From Dryomyza anilis (Eukaryota; Arthropoda; Insecta; Diptera; Dryomyzidae), in NCBI GenBank assembly GCA_951804985.1, contig OX638130.1:103614040-103678039 (forward strand): a stretch of DNA of 64,000 bases, read 5' to 3'. The notes under the pieces were generated by a model that saw only the letters and a list, made by a program, of their open reading frames with translations, was not told where the DNA came from and ran no database searches. The position numbers and the translations under genes were made by a program. Below are positions 12,706 through 24,599 of the stretch, one piece after another (position 1 is the stretch's first letter; each line of letters begins with the position of its first letter).

Positions 12706-14346
12706 TTGCTGTTTTATTCTTGTTGTGGCAATTCAGCAGAGACTTTATTTTAGAAGCACTTTTATTATTGTCAATATTTTTATTATTATTAAAAGAAGTA
12801 AATTTACTTTTAAAAATTTAATAATTACAACGCATACAAATCCTTTGCAAATTATTTATCAGCACAGATCAGTGATGCATTTTGCACAAATTAAAATGGG
12901 GTAAACAACAACAACAATTAAAAAGGGTAAAAGTGGTAATTGTTTTAATTGGGTAATTCTCGAGTTGGGTAATTCACTTGAAATCGATTTTATGTGAAAA
13001 ATTTTCGCGTACATACGTTTTGTAATGCGTTTTTTTTATATAAAATATTTCAGGAAGATGAATTCAGAACGATTCATAAATTGAATGAATGCTGAAAAAC
13101 TGTGTAAATCAAACATCAAACTTAAATAAATTAAAGAGCGTAATAAAACGAAAGGTTAATATTTTGGTAAATTGGGTACGAAACTACCCTATAAACCCTC
13201 AAAATGCATTACTGGCGCAGGGTATTTACTGGCATAGGATATATGAAAAACGATTTCAATGTTAATCCTTGATGACGCCAAGAATACAAATTTAAAAATG
13301 TATTTATTAAAAAAAAACGATTAAAACAAAGTTTAGAAATTTTTATTAAATAAACTAAAATAGCGAATAATTAAAGTTTTATTCATGGTTGACGTAAATA
13401 CACACAGAAAAAAAATATTGTACGTATATATAACAATTGATATTAATATCAAACAAAATCGTATTCTAATTAAAAATATGAATGTATTTACTAATTAATT
13501 AATTGTATTTACACATTTTTTAATTAAAATATTAATAGGAATTAATTTAATATAATTTCAATACAACTAAATTTTTAATAGTATTAACTACTTTTATTTG
13601 TTACTTTTGATTTATTCATCCTAATAAATTGAATTTTATGTAAAAATTTAAATTTTAATCAAAAACAATAAGTTATTTTTTTATTTTTTTGTAATTTATT
13701 TCTTTTATCATTTTCCGCGTTAAAACAGATTTTGTTGATGCTCAAAACTTTTTGCAAAAGCGCGGAAATTTATCGAAAGCTGAAATATGTACGATAATTT
13801 AAAAAAACTTAAAATTGATATATTAATTTTTAAAGCAACTAACGGGTTAAAAGAAAAATTCTAAAAATAATCACATTAGCAACGATTTTAAAATCATTTA
13901 AAAAATAAAATTTACAAAAATCGGTATTTTTTTTATTTTTTTGCGAAATTTAACTTCCGCTGGCAATGCTGTATGTAGCCTCCAGACCAGACGTCATTGG
14001 ATAATATTGTGCGAAAATTTACTGATAACAAAAACGATGAACAAACAGCTGATTGCATATCAAGCTAAAGCAACCCCTCTCTGGACGGCGGTCGGTTCAT
14101 TGCTCTTCGATTGACTTGTTATTGTTTTTAAAGGAAAATTATTTAAATGGCTTTGTGAATATTGGCAAATCGTAAAAGAAGCTTTTAGTGTTTAATAAAA
14201 GAAATATATATTTAAAATACGCGAACAAGTGGATATTTCAACTGTGATAAATCTCTTTTTGGTGAGTTTGAAAAACAATTGGCATATTTCGTGTTACATA
14301 ATATAAAACTCGAGTATTTTATATTAACAGGTGTTATAACATAAAT
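12706..14346. other. Divergent spacer between RNF141-like gene and MTFP1 homologue
   Basis: These 1.6 kb should carry the two promoters. A MITE arm lies at 13396-13640. The rest is AT-rich. A GC-richer piece at 13960-14110, next to MTFP1, may be promoter or 5' UTR. No supported coding frame. Confidence 0.5.
13396..13640. mobile_element. MITE copy (ACACAGAAAAAA family), left of MTFP1 homologue
   Basis: The sequence starts ACACACAGAAAAAAAATATT and is matched in inverted orientation, almost base for base, by 16555-16763. Shared pieces include TATATATAACAATTGATATT and AAATTAATTAATTAGTAAAT-type segments. It is non-coding. Its own right terminus is not obvious, so it may be a one-ended fragment. 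Confidence 0.75.
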
Positions 14347-14909
14347 ATGAAAGAATACGATGTTTACCGTGACAGTCATCTGAGGTATTTGGGTAAGTTT
14401 CATTTTTTTATACTTTCGGAAACAGTGCACGCAGTACAATTTCTGTCTTCACTGCAGGTTATGCCAATGAGGTCGGTGAAGCCTTTCGTCCTTTGGTGCC
14501 AAATCTAGTGGTCAAAGCATCGTATGCCGTTGCTATATCATATGTCATTGCCGATGCCTATGACAAATCTATAAAAGCTCATGATAATGGAGGCAGCGCT
14601 ACAAAAGTTGCAACAACCGCAGGCGATGTTTTTATATGGCAAATGTTGGCCTCGGTCATGGTACCTGGCTTCACCATCAACAGGTAAAAATTGCTTAAAG
14701 TATATTAAAATCTATTGGGTATCATCAATTTAATTCTATTTAGATTAACTTGGTTCACAGCACGTATGCTGCGTCAGGCTAAGATGTCAAAAACGGTGGT
14801 GCGAACTTTACCCACAGCAGTCGGCTTGGCTGCGATACCTCTGATTATTCATCCCATCGATCGTATGATCGATTATTTCATGGACAATACTTATAGAAAA
14901 TATGTTTAG
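14347..14909 (+). CDS. Mitochondrial fission process protein 1 (MTFP1/MTP18) homologue
   Basis: Three exons: 14347-14392, 14458-14683 and 14744-14909. All are GT-AG, phases close, and the product is 145 residues. The start is MKEYDVYRDSHLRYLGYANE, the conserved RDT/S-x-x-RYLGYANEVGEAFRP opening of the MTP18 family. The middle has SYAVAISYVIADAYDKSIKA, VFIWQMLASVMVPGFTINR and TWFTARML. The end is LAAIPLIIHPIDRMIDYFMD, all family landmarks. Known family members are multi-pass inner mitochondrial membrane proteins that promote fission. Several hydrophobic segments fit this. The ATG lies in a short first exon and is the only in-phase start. An AATAAA at 15025 follows the stop by 116 bases. In D. 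melanogaster a single such gene exists (CG7772, from memory). Confidence 0.95.
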
Positions 14910-15024
14910 TACAATTTTACGATATATAATATTTAAAGGATCTGCTACTTCCCTACTGTTCGAATTCAAAATGTGTACAAAAGACCATAAATGACAAAGC
15001 AATATTTTACAAACGTTCGAAAAA

Positions 15025-15030
15025 AATAAA
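15025..15030 (+). promoter_or_regulatory. Probable polyadenylation signal of the MTFP1 homologue
   Basis: AATAAA 116 bases after the stop codon. It is the first full hexamer downstream of the gene. Confidence 0.6.
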
Positions 15031-15799
15031 CATATATTTGTTAATATAGTTTAAATCTATCTGCTGTGACGTAATAAACGACTTTATTTAGGGCAGTAAC
15101 TATTTTTGTAAATAAGAATTGTTTTTTTTTTTGTTATAATATATTTTGATATATTGCATCATTACATCTATTTGTGTTTTTATTTATTTTGAATTGATGT
15201 ATGGGAATACTTTTCTCTTTATTACCAAAATGTTATATTTTTGTTATAAACGATGTTTTGAAAACAATTAGAGAAACTAATGCATTTATAATCATTACTA
15301 TCATAAACAAAAAATGCCGTCCGTTTGAAAATATTTTTTTATAGAATATCCATACAAAATATTTCAGAGAAGATTCTCACGGAATATTTTGTTCACGATT
15401 GCGCTGTATATTAAAAATCACCTTTAAAATTAAAGTTTGCATTTTATATAAATTTTTACATTGAATAATTTGTCAAAAACCTGATTAATATTATAAAAAC
15501 TAGTTGATAAATTTAAAAAATTGAAATACCATTCGATTAACATGAATTAATATATTATTCAAAATATGATCTATAGGGGGACGACCATATTATTGTATTT
15601 CGTCTGTATATATTTTTCAGATGAAGAAATCAAACAGTTCGAATTGAAATTAAATATTTAGAAATTTCGATGAAACTTGTTTCAAAGTAATAATTAAAAT
15701 TTAAATTTTATTTTTGTTGTCAAACATTTGAAACATGCCAAAATATACTATAGAATCGATTTAAATTTATTTTTTTTGTAGATCTCACACACAAATTTA

Positions 15800-16763
15800 C
15801 TACACACAGAAAAAAAAATGTGCAAATATAACTAAAATGTTAATCAATCCAATTAATTTTTAATTGAAACTCAGCCGATGTAACATTTAGTAGCATTGAA
15901 TTCTATTTTCGTAATAATGAAAATATGTTAATTGGAGAAACTTTAATTAATTTTTTTGTCATATTGATATTAAAGTTGTTATATATATTATTTTTTTTAT
16001 TGGGAATTTTTAAGTCATTAATTAATTAGTAATATCAATTAAAAATTTCATTCGATAGAAATTGGATCAATTAAATATTTTGTTAAATTAAATACAATAT
16101 TTGTTGAAGAGAAACATGAAAATAAAAATAATTTAATTCAATATATAACATGAAATAAATATTAAATAAGTATTTATACTGTTTGATATGCTTTGTAAAA
16201 TTCTTTCAACCTATCGAATGTTTTACCGAAGTCAGTTTTCACAACTTCTACAGGTGGGCCAATTAATTGAGTCAAACATAAAATTTGATATTCGCTTTTT
16301 AATGATTCAATATGCAACACAATGAGCATCATAAGCTGTTTGTTTAAATTCTCGACAGCAAAAATAAATTGAGCCATGCTTTCCTGCTTTAATAACATAA
16401 CATACACTAAATAATGCAATATCCTGTTTTAAAATAGCAACGTAGTAGAAAATAATGTTAGAAGAAATTGAACGACGCCGTCGACGCACAAACAAAAAAC
16501 AAAATGAAATCCAGCAGAAAAAAACAGTGTTGCAATTTAAGAAAATTAATAAATCAAAAGTAGCAAATAAAAGTAGTTAATACTATTAAAGATTTAGTTG
16601 TATTGAAATTATATTAAATTTATTCCTATTAATATTTTAATTAAAAAATGTGTAAATACAATTAATTAATTAGTAAATACATTCATATTTTCAATTGGAA
16701 TACGATTTTGTTTGATATTAATATCAATTGTTATATATACGTACAATATTTTTTTCTGTGTAG
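15800..16763. mobile_element. TIR element, ACACAGAAAAAA family
   Basis: The left end CTACACACAGAAAAAAAAAT and the right end ATATTTTTTTCTGTGTAG are inverted copies. The right 200 bases match the MITE arm at 13396-13640 in inverted orientation. The left part (ATTAATTTTTAATTG, then a GCCGATG or GCCGATA motif) resembles 58811-58915. An 81-codon minus-strand frame at 16174-16419 and an overlapping one have no recognisable domain, so I do not call a transposase. Confidence 0.72.
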
Positions 16764-17925
16764 TTGTATATTTTTCGGCCAATTAGGCTTTTGTATTGCA
16801 AATGAATCAATAATTAAATAAATAAATAATAATAATTATTAACTAAATACTTTACTCAACAATACGAGAAAAAATGTTTGCCATGGACATACCATACATC
16901 AATTCTAGATATGTGATTTGCGGTTGCTAATTTTGACTGCATACTCAGTTTTTTTCTATTACGTAACGTTTTTAAGAAAATTTCTTTCTTAGGCCCTTTT
17001 CAGTCACTTTTTAGAAATAAAAAAATACAGTAGAGATCCATAAAACTTTAAACGCAATTTTTCTTTCAATTGTCAAGACTAATATAACCAATATACCGAT
17101 AGGGTTTTAAGATATTTGAATCTAAACTAAAAAAAATATTGATTTTTTATACACTAATTTTGGATGATTTTTTAGCTTTTTGGGTTTAACGATAAATAAG
17201 AAAATGATTTATGATTATGTAGTACATAGTTCAGGCTAGTCATGAAAATTACTAACTTTGTTATCGGTTCTCATTTTTAAAATTTGCCCTATAAACACAG
17301 TTTCTGTTATAAGCTGTTTAAATTTAAAATTATTGAAAACTTAATACATGAAAATTATTTATAATAGCCGTTTTTACCCGAATTTTACTCAAAAACAGTA
17401 CGTAATCAAAAAAACTCGGTGCAGTAAAGTTATTTTCAGATTACGAACATTAGTATTTTTTTTGAAAATTGATTATGTAAGTGAGTATCAAAATAAAGTT
17501 CTCGTGCATATTTCACAAAGTGGATCCATTAGAAAAAAAATTAGTAATTTTTATAGTTAGTTTGGATTATGGTCTAGATAACAAAAATTTTCTTTTTTTT
17601 TTGTTAATTATTAAATTCTAAATTATAAAAAAATGTCTAAAAACATCAACATTTTCAGAGTTTATATCCAATTATCTCAAAAACGTAGCCTAGACAATTA
17701 AAAGAAAAATAGCGTTTTAGTTTTTTTGATAAACTATTTTTTCACAGAACTATTTAGAATTAATGTATGGGATGTCCATGGAAAAAATCGTGTTGCACGC
17801 AGGGAAAAATGTAATTGGATATGTTTGAACTCAAATATAATCTGTTCTTAAAAATCAATAAATATTATTATTATTATTATGAAATTTATTGATTGAATAA
17901 AATTACAAAAAATAAACATATGAGC

Positions 17926-18745
17926 TACATACAGAAAAATCCTCTTTTGGCATGAGGTTAATTGAACATACGTTTCAGAGTTGCAACCGAAATACATTTG
18001 TTATAACCTCATGTCATTAAAATGAACGTACCATTTCTTACTTTAACCGAAATTTTAGTCCGCGTAACTATTCGTTCGGTTGTCGTAACCTCATGAATGC
18101 ATTTTTCATTCTGCCAAAATTTGACGTTTGTTTATTTGTTACGGCAACTGAGTACGTTATTGTATCAACAAAATAAATGACAAACGGCAACCTCATGTCT
18201 ATAAGCAGTTCGGTTGCCAGTTTCTTGCCAAAAATTATGGATACAAGCAGAAATAAATAAACGTCAAAAATTTTCACAAGTGGTAAACAATAGGAAATTC
18301 ATTAATTAAGTAAAAATGCGAAATAAATATTTGAATATTAATAAAATAATGTATAAATTTAATGTTAAATGTGTCTTCACACTGTTTTTATATTTCAGGG
18401 AACAGGAATGAATAGATATATTTTTTGAAATTGTGTGCGTGACATATTTACGCACCAAAAATACATATAGAAAACTTTACATAAATAAGTATTCTATATA
18501 AAAAAAATATTCTCAAAATAAAATATTAATTGGAGGTCAGCACGCTTGCTGACTTAGAGGTTTAAACAACCTCATGCTTGCTGAATAGGAGGTTGTGATA
18601 TACTGATGCTTGCTGACTATGAGGTTAGCACAATCACATTCTTGCGGACTAGGAGTACAACGTCCTAATCAGCAAGTTTAGGCAACCGAATAATTCGGTA
18701 GGGTAATTTAGTTGGTTGCCGCAACAAATCAGTTTTCTGTGTGTA
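17926..18745. mobile_element. TIR element with CCTCATG/GGCAACC motif repeats
   Basis: The ends ACATACAGAAAAAT (17926) and AGTTTTCTGTGTGTA (18745) are inverted. The interior repeats short words such as CAACCTCATG, GTAACCTCATG and TTGCTGACTA/TTGCTGAATAGGAGGTT. A related piece, inverted, lies at 61940-62085 (GGTTGCCGGTTGTCAATTAT, GGCAGAATGAAAAATTCA). It is non-coding. Confidence 0.65.
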
Positions 18746-19142
18746 CACCCAGAAAAAAATACTATATAAATAATAGTTTTTTACTATTAAAAATAGTTAA
18801 TAGGATAATCGATAATTATAAAAAATAAATCGAAAAGATTTATTTTTTGCATACTATTAAATCAATAATTGTCCTATTGACCAATTTTAATATAAATTTA
18901 ATGCATTGTATTTTGAGTACAAATATAACATGCAAAATAAACTATTATTATTATAATATTTAATTTTAAAGTAAATTCCACAACATTTTAGTAAATAGTA
19001 GAAATGTTTGTTCTGGATGGAACATTGAGGGTGTCTTTGACATTAATGTTTTTTTAGTGTGATATATGTTTCCTTTTTTTTCTAAATATAATATCGTCGT
19101 TGTAGAACGAAAAGTCACCAAATACATTTTCAAAATGCCATA

Positions 19143-19997
19143 TACACCCAGAAAAAAATCATGGTAAATTGATAGTATTTCAATAGAAAAACAATAATTT
19201 ATACCATTAAAATTGGTCAATAGGATGCGTCCCATTAGTTCAGTAATATTGAAACTGTTAATACAATGTGTGTCTGTACCATAAATTTTATTATGTGATA
19301 TTTTAATTACAATAAGAAATACCTATACAAATTTAATGATACGTATTATTAATATTATGGTATAGTCGAATTACATTTTCCTAATAATTTATTAAAACAT
19401 GAATGTATTTTAGTTCATTTATTGTATATATTATTTTATTTAAATGTCGAAATTAATATTCACTTTTACAACATATGTTTGCTTTAATGTTTGCTTTGGT
19501 TTCCAATAATTGATTGTAGTACTTGAGTCTGCAGTTATTTTTGAGTCCGTTGCCATAATAGAAGTTCGATGTATTATTTATTTTCTGTAATAAATAAAAA
19601 TATAAAAATAAATAAATATATAAATATAATTTATTTACAATAAATACATTGAGTCCTTACCAATGTAGCGTTTAATAATGTAGATTATTACAAAAAAATA
19701 CATGCGACAATTTTGAGTAAACACGCAGAATGACGTACAAAACGAACATGTTTGTATTCGTTTTTATGTTTTTTTCACCACTTTTATTATTATAGGAGAA
19801 AACCATTAAAACAACAGTATTTATTCTATTTAAAATAATAATATGGAAATATTTAAATTTATGGTACTGAATTTTTCAAATACTATTGAATTAATTAGAA
19901 AACTTTTGATTTAAAAAGAAAAAACGATTAATACATGAACCATAAGATCAATGGTCGTAGCATAAAGTACTTAATGGTACATTTTCTTCTGAGTGTA
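19143..19997. mobile_element. TIR element with TACACCCAGAAAAAAAT ends
   Basis: The left end TACACCCAGAAAAAAATCAT is mirrored by ATTTTCTTCTGAGTGTA at 19981-19997. The word ATGGTA follows each end inside the element. A second start-like sequence (GTACACCCAGAAAAAAATAC) lies at 18743, suggesting a nested or partial copy immediately left. No coding capacity. Confidence 0.62.
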
Positions 19998-20010
19998 AGT
20001 TCAAAATTAA

Positions 20011-20408
20011 CCCAGTAGTAAATTGTTTCAGGCCTTACCAGTAGAAGCCCTGCTATAACAACTTCTGAACATCCTCAATCAACATTCTGCCATCACTGAA
20101 GCTAATGTACTTCCAGCACACCATCTAGAGAATCAGCGCCAATCGATTTGGTGACTATTTCTAATATTTTTCAAATACAAAAGCGACGCGTTGCTAGCTC
20201 ATCTTCTAATGGAATGCTAACAGTAATGAGTCTAACTATTTTGTGAGACCTTCTGAGAGCCGTTCTCTTAGAAACGAATATGAAAGTCTTGCAAAAATGT
20301 TCATTTCATATAAAAAAGAAGAAAGAAAATCATTTAGTCGGGAAGGGGTTCTACCTGCTTGAGAATCAGAGCTAGCATAGCTTCTTACGCCTGAAATTTA
20401 CTACTGGG
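20011..20408. mobile_element. 398-bp MITE with CCCAGTAGTAAATT termini
   Basis: The left end CCCAGTAGTAAATTGTTTCA and the reverse complement of the right end, CCCAGTAGTAAATTTCAGGC, agree over about 25 bases apart from a two-base gap. The interior is GC-richer than its surroundings but broken in all frames. A target duplication is not evident, so the superfamily stays open. Confidence 0.72.
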
Positions 20409-21793
20409 AAGTTCATGTTCAAAATCAGCAATACAAAATATAGTAATTTGTTTATATTGAATAAATGCATTACAAAATATAATCTCCACGAGGCACCACC
20501 ATCAAATTCAGTTGCTTATCTAACGAAATATTTCTATTAAAACAAAAATTTGTCTGCATTTACACATTTATGTATTTATAATTCCTATAGGAATTATGAT
20601 ATTTTATTGCTAATTATGCGAAGATACCATTTCATCATATTAATGAACAAGTGTTCATCATATTAAAGAATTTTGTTCATTATGATATTTATTTAAATAT
20701 CATAAATCTCATGTATGAACGGATTTCCTCGGGATTTAAAGCATATTTTCAGTCTCAACTTCAACATTAATACATATTGATTTAAACGATATGCGAGGAG
20801 TAAACTAAAATTAGATCTAACAATTGTTTAACTAATAATTTAATATTCTCTAATTTATTGCTTAAAATTCAAACATTAATTGGGGAGTTGATTTGTGAGG
20901 AATTTAGTATTACGAGTTCTACTAAATTGAAGACTAAACTAAATTTTCTAGGTAACACAGTTTTTACTAATTCAATTTAATAAATGTTTAAACAAACTAA
21001 ATTAGATGACAGCAAAAAGTCATATGATAATCGTATAAATACGGACTTTAACAATTACCTGTTACCGACTGAATGAATGGAATGAAAACTCGTACAATTT
21101 AGTTTAGTTCGCAATTTAGACAAACTTGCACACACGCTAAGTTTAGTTTTATTTTGTATTTTAGTACTACAGAATACCATGTAATCTGTACCGCGGCTTT
21201 AGGATTATGTATAATAAATGAATTTAATAGTAAAATACACAAATTAAAATAGTAATTCTTAAAACTTCAATAGTATGCATTTTAAAATATTCAGTAGGTA
21301 TTCTAATTAATAGTACTGAATAGTACAAAGTAAATACTATAAAAAATATAATAGAAAACATTTATATTAATATAAAATGAACTATTAATACATATAGGTA
21401 ATTTAAAATCAATAGTTTCTTTATTAAGTAATTAATTCAAAATTTTAACATTTCTAAGTGCTAATACTAATATGGTTTATTCACATCGCTGAAAAATTAG
21501 CAGTCCTTCGCATAGCGCACATAACAAACTTAACTTGTGGTAAATATTCCGAAAACAATTTTGAATATGTGTGGAATTCAGCAAACGATATGAAATAAAA
21601 ACTCAAGTATCATTTCACTCACTGTAGAAATCAGTTGTTCAAATTTACGTTAACAGGCTTTGAAATATATTCAGTCATTCCAAAATTTCAATTTATTTTT
21701 TATTGAAAATTTTTAAGCATAAAACCATTTTTATAATAAAAATTTACATAAAACGAATAAATAAAATTTAATCGATTTACAATAACTTACAAT

Positions 21794-24326
21794 ATGTCCA
21801 CGCTACGCATTACAAATTGGGTATCCAAGTCCCTATCCAGATTGAATGTGAAAAATTTGCAGCGCATCAATAAACGTTTCTATTCCGCGGATGATCCTCG
21901 CGTAACGGTAAGTACGACAGCAGCACTTTCATCATCATCATCAGCCAATCAAATGTGTGAAACCATCACAACAAATCATCTTTAAAAATAACTTACATTT
22001 TGTTCTTTTTTGAAACATGCAGAAAGGCTTGGTCATTGGCGTCTACCAGAAGGAAGCTGATAAGGATCCTAAGCTTACCTCAAGTGGTGAAAAATTTGAT
22101 GATCGCGTGCAGGGCAAAATTTCTGAATTGATTAAAGAGTAAGTTTTGCTGCAACACACATGTCACATGCGATGCATTTATTGAACATTTTGGTTGCAGA
22201 TGCAACATAAACGGTTCACTTGGTAAGGGAAAAATTTTCAATAACATCGATCCGGAATTTCGTTCGGTTGCAGTAGTCGGCCTGGGGCGCGAAGGTGTTG
22301 GATTCAATGAGCTGGAAATGCTCGATGAGGGCATGGTAAGTGGTTTACATAATTTTTCACAAATGACATAATTCTCAAATGATTTCAATGTTGCTCATAC
22401 GCAATGGGGGGGGCTCCCTGAAAAAATACATCAAACTTTTTGACAGTTTTTTGAAAATTTTTGATAATGAAATAAAAAAATATTTCAAATTGAAATAAAA
22501 ATCAAAGAACATATTTGAAATTCTATACAGTTTTTATAGAACTAAAGATACATTTATCGGTTTTCATATTGATTGAATGTGGATTGATGCTGTTAAAAAT
22601 TAAACTAAAATTATTTAATTTAAACTTTGAAAAATAATTAAATTGAAAAATAATTAAATTTAATTTAAACCAAATTTAATTTAAATAATTATACAATAAG
22701 GAAAAAGAATGACCTTCTGATTTATTAATATAGAATTCTTCAGAATTATAAATGTAAGAATTGTTTCGATTTTTAACAAACCAAATTCAAACCTATTTAG
22801 GAAAATGCACGTGTTGCCGCAGCCTCTGGCGCCCGCAGCCTTCAATTGCAAGGCTGCTCCGAGGTTTTTGTCGACTCCATGGAGTATCCCGAACAGGCAG
22901 CCGAAGGTAGTTCACTCGCCGTTTGGCGTTTCAACGAAAATAAACAAAAGAAATACCGTACGGCTATTCCGAAACTGGAGCTCTACGACTCACCCGATGT
23001 CGATGCCTGGACGCGTGGACTCTTCAAGGCGGAGGCGCAAAATTTGGCACGACGTTTGAGTGATTCACCCTCCAATCAAATGACGCCGACCGCATTTGCA
23101 CAGGCCGCAGTCGATGCGTTGTGTCCGTGCGGTGTCACCGTTGAGATACGCACCATGGAGTGGATCGAACAGCAGCGTCTCAACTCGTTTCTGACCATTG
23201 CGAAGGGTTCGTGCGAACCGCCGGTACTGCTGGAGATAAGTTATTGCGGTACAGCGCCCGAGGATAAGCCGATTTTGCTAATCGGCAAGGGCATGACCTT
23301 TAATAGGTGAATTTTTTAAAAGTTTTTTTTCTTGTTTGGTTTTGGAATTTAATTAAAAAAATTTACGTTTATTTTTTAAAATTGTTTAGCGGTGGTCTTT
23401 GTCTGCGTCCTGGCAAAGGCATGGACGAGTATCGTGGTGCCATGGCTGGCGCTGCTGTCTGTGTGGCGGCTATACGCGCAGCGGCTGCTCTGTCGCTGCC
23501 CATCAATATCTCGGCCGTGATACCGCTGTGCGAAAACATGCCCTCGGGTATGGCCTGCAAGCCGGGCGATGTGGTGACTCTGCTCAATGGTAGAACCCTG
23601 GCAATACGTGTAAGTATTGGTTGTAACAAGTATCCTAAAATATCCAATTGTTCAATTTTTCTCCATTTAATTGCTGACTTTTTGTAAATGAAAATTCTGC
23701 TATTTTATAGGATACCGATAAAGCTGGCGTCGTGGTGATGGCTGATCCCTTGCTCTACGCACAGACCACCTACAAGCCACGTCTGGTTGTGGATGTCGCC
23801 ACCCTGGGCACCGGTGTGCAGCGTGGTCTGGGCGGTGGTGCTGCCGGCATCTTCTCCAACTCGCATTACATCTGGAAGCAGTTCCAAAAGGCTGGCTCTC
23901 TCACCGGCGATCGTGTATGGCGTCTGCCATTATGGCACTACTACAAGAGACTGGTGACAAGTGAGTTATTTTATATTTAAATAAAGATTAGTATTTCATA
24001 AATATCTTCTTATTGCTGCGTAGATAATATAAGTTTTGACATTAGCAATAATGGTATGGGACCTGCCTCATCTTGTCTGGCAGCAGCTGTATTGCATGTA
24101 AGTTTTGTTTTATACTATGATCGTTTGCAAAATTCTTTCAATATTCTACAACACATAGGAATTTGTGCCATGTGTTGACTGGGCCCACTTGGATATACGT
24201 GGCGTTGGCATGCTTACAAAATACGGCACCGTTCCATATTTGCTGAGGAACCGCATGACCGGTCGTCCGACACGTACAATGATCCAGTTCCTCTATCAGA
24301 TGGCTTGTCCCGATCAGCAGAAGTAG
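21794..24326 (+). CDS. M17 leucyl aminopeptidase homologue, catalytically degenerate (sperm-LAP type)
   Basis: Eight exons: 21794-21907, 22023-22138, 22200-22335, 22801-23306, 23390-23609, 23711-23960, 24024-24097 and 24159-24326. Phases close to 527 residues. An Arg/Ser/Lys-rich, acid-poor N-terminus suggests a mitochondrial presequence. The C-terminal fold is clear: ILLIGKGMTFNSGGLCLRP, PLCENMPSGMACKPGDVV, GDRVWRLPLWHYYKR and HLDIRGVGM. With the bovine lens enzyme the numbering offset is a constant 35. Metal ligands K250 and D332 persist as K285 and D367. D255 is N290, D273 is A308 and E334 is A369. Catalytic K262 is R297 and R336 is V371 (DTDKAGVVVMAD for NTDAEGRL). It is therefore probably no peptidase. 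Drosophila S-Laps/loopin are similarly degenerate and are structural proteins of sperm mitochondrial derivatives; that role here is inferred. Confidence 0.95.
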
Positions 24327-24502
24327 TGTAGATGTTGAAGAATGCGTATCATTCGAATGAAATTTTGTGAGATGAATTGATTTGATGTCTAAATCTTGTT
24401 GTGTTTTAATTGTTTTTACTTGCATGATTCTAAATGATACCATGTTTATATTTTTGATTTTTTCCTCTGTGTCAACATGTTACATAAATATATATTTACA
24501 AA

Positions 24503-24508
24503 AATAAA
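24503..24508 (+). promoter_or_regulatory. Probable polyadenylation signal of the aminopeptidase gene
   Basis: AATAAA 177 bases after the stop, just before the LINE-tail tandem array begins. Confidence 0.5.
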
Positions 24509-24599
24509 ATAATTAAAATTTGCTTTATTAATTGAATACAATTTCATATTGAATGAAGAATTGAAATTTGGAAACGATTAGGTATTTACGTTTCATTAA

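Larger units (their letters stand above)
15031..21793. other. Gene-free, repeat-rich spacer before the aminopeptidase gene
   Basis: The 6.8 kb spacer contains at least four TIR-bounded elements, listed separately (15800-16763, 17926-18745, 19143-19997 and 20011-20408). The intervening DNA is AT-rich, and I see no splice-supported gene in it. The piece 20990-21130 (ATGACAGCAAAAA...CGAATGAAAACTC-like) resembles 28530-28610 in the Gss intron, another dispersed repeat. Confidence 0.6.

Noticed and set aside
16174..16495. A transposase or domesticated gene in the 15800-16763 element
   Set aside because: Two overlapping minus-strand frames of 81 and 62 codons lack recognisable motifs and are not joined by convincing splice sites.
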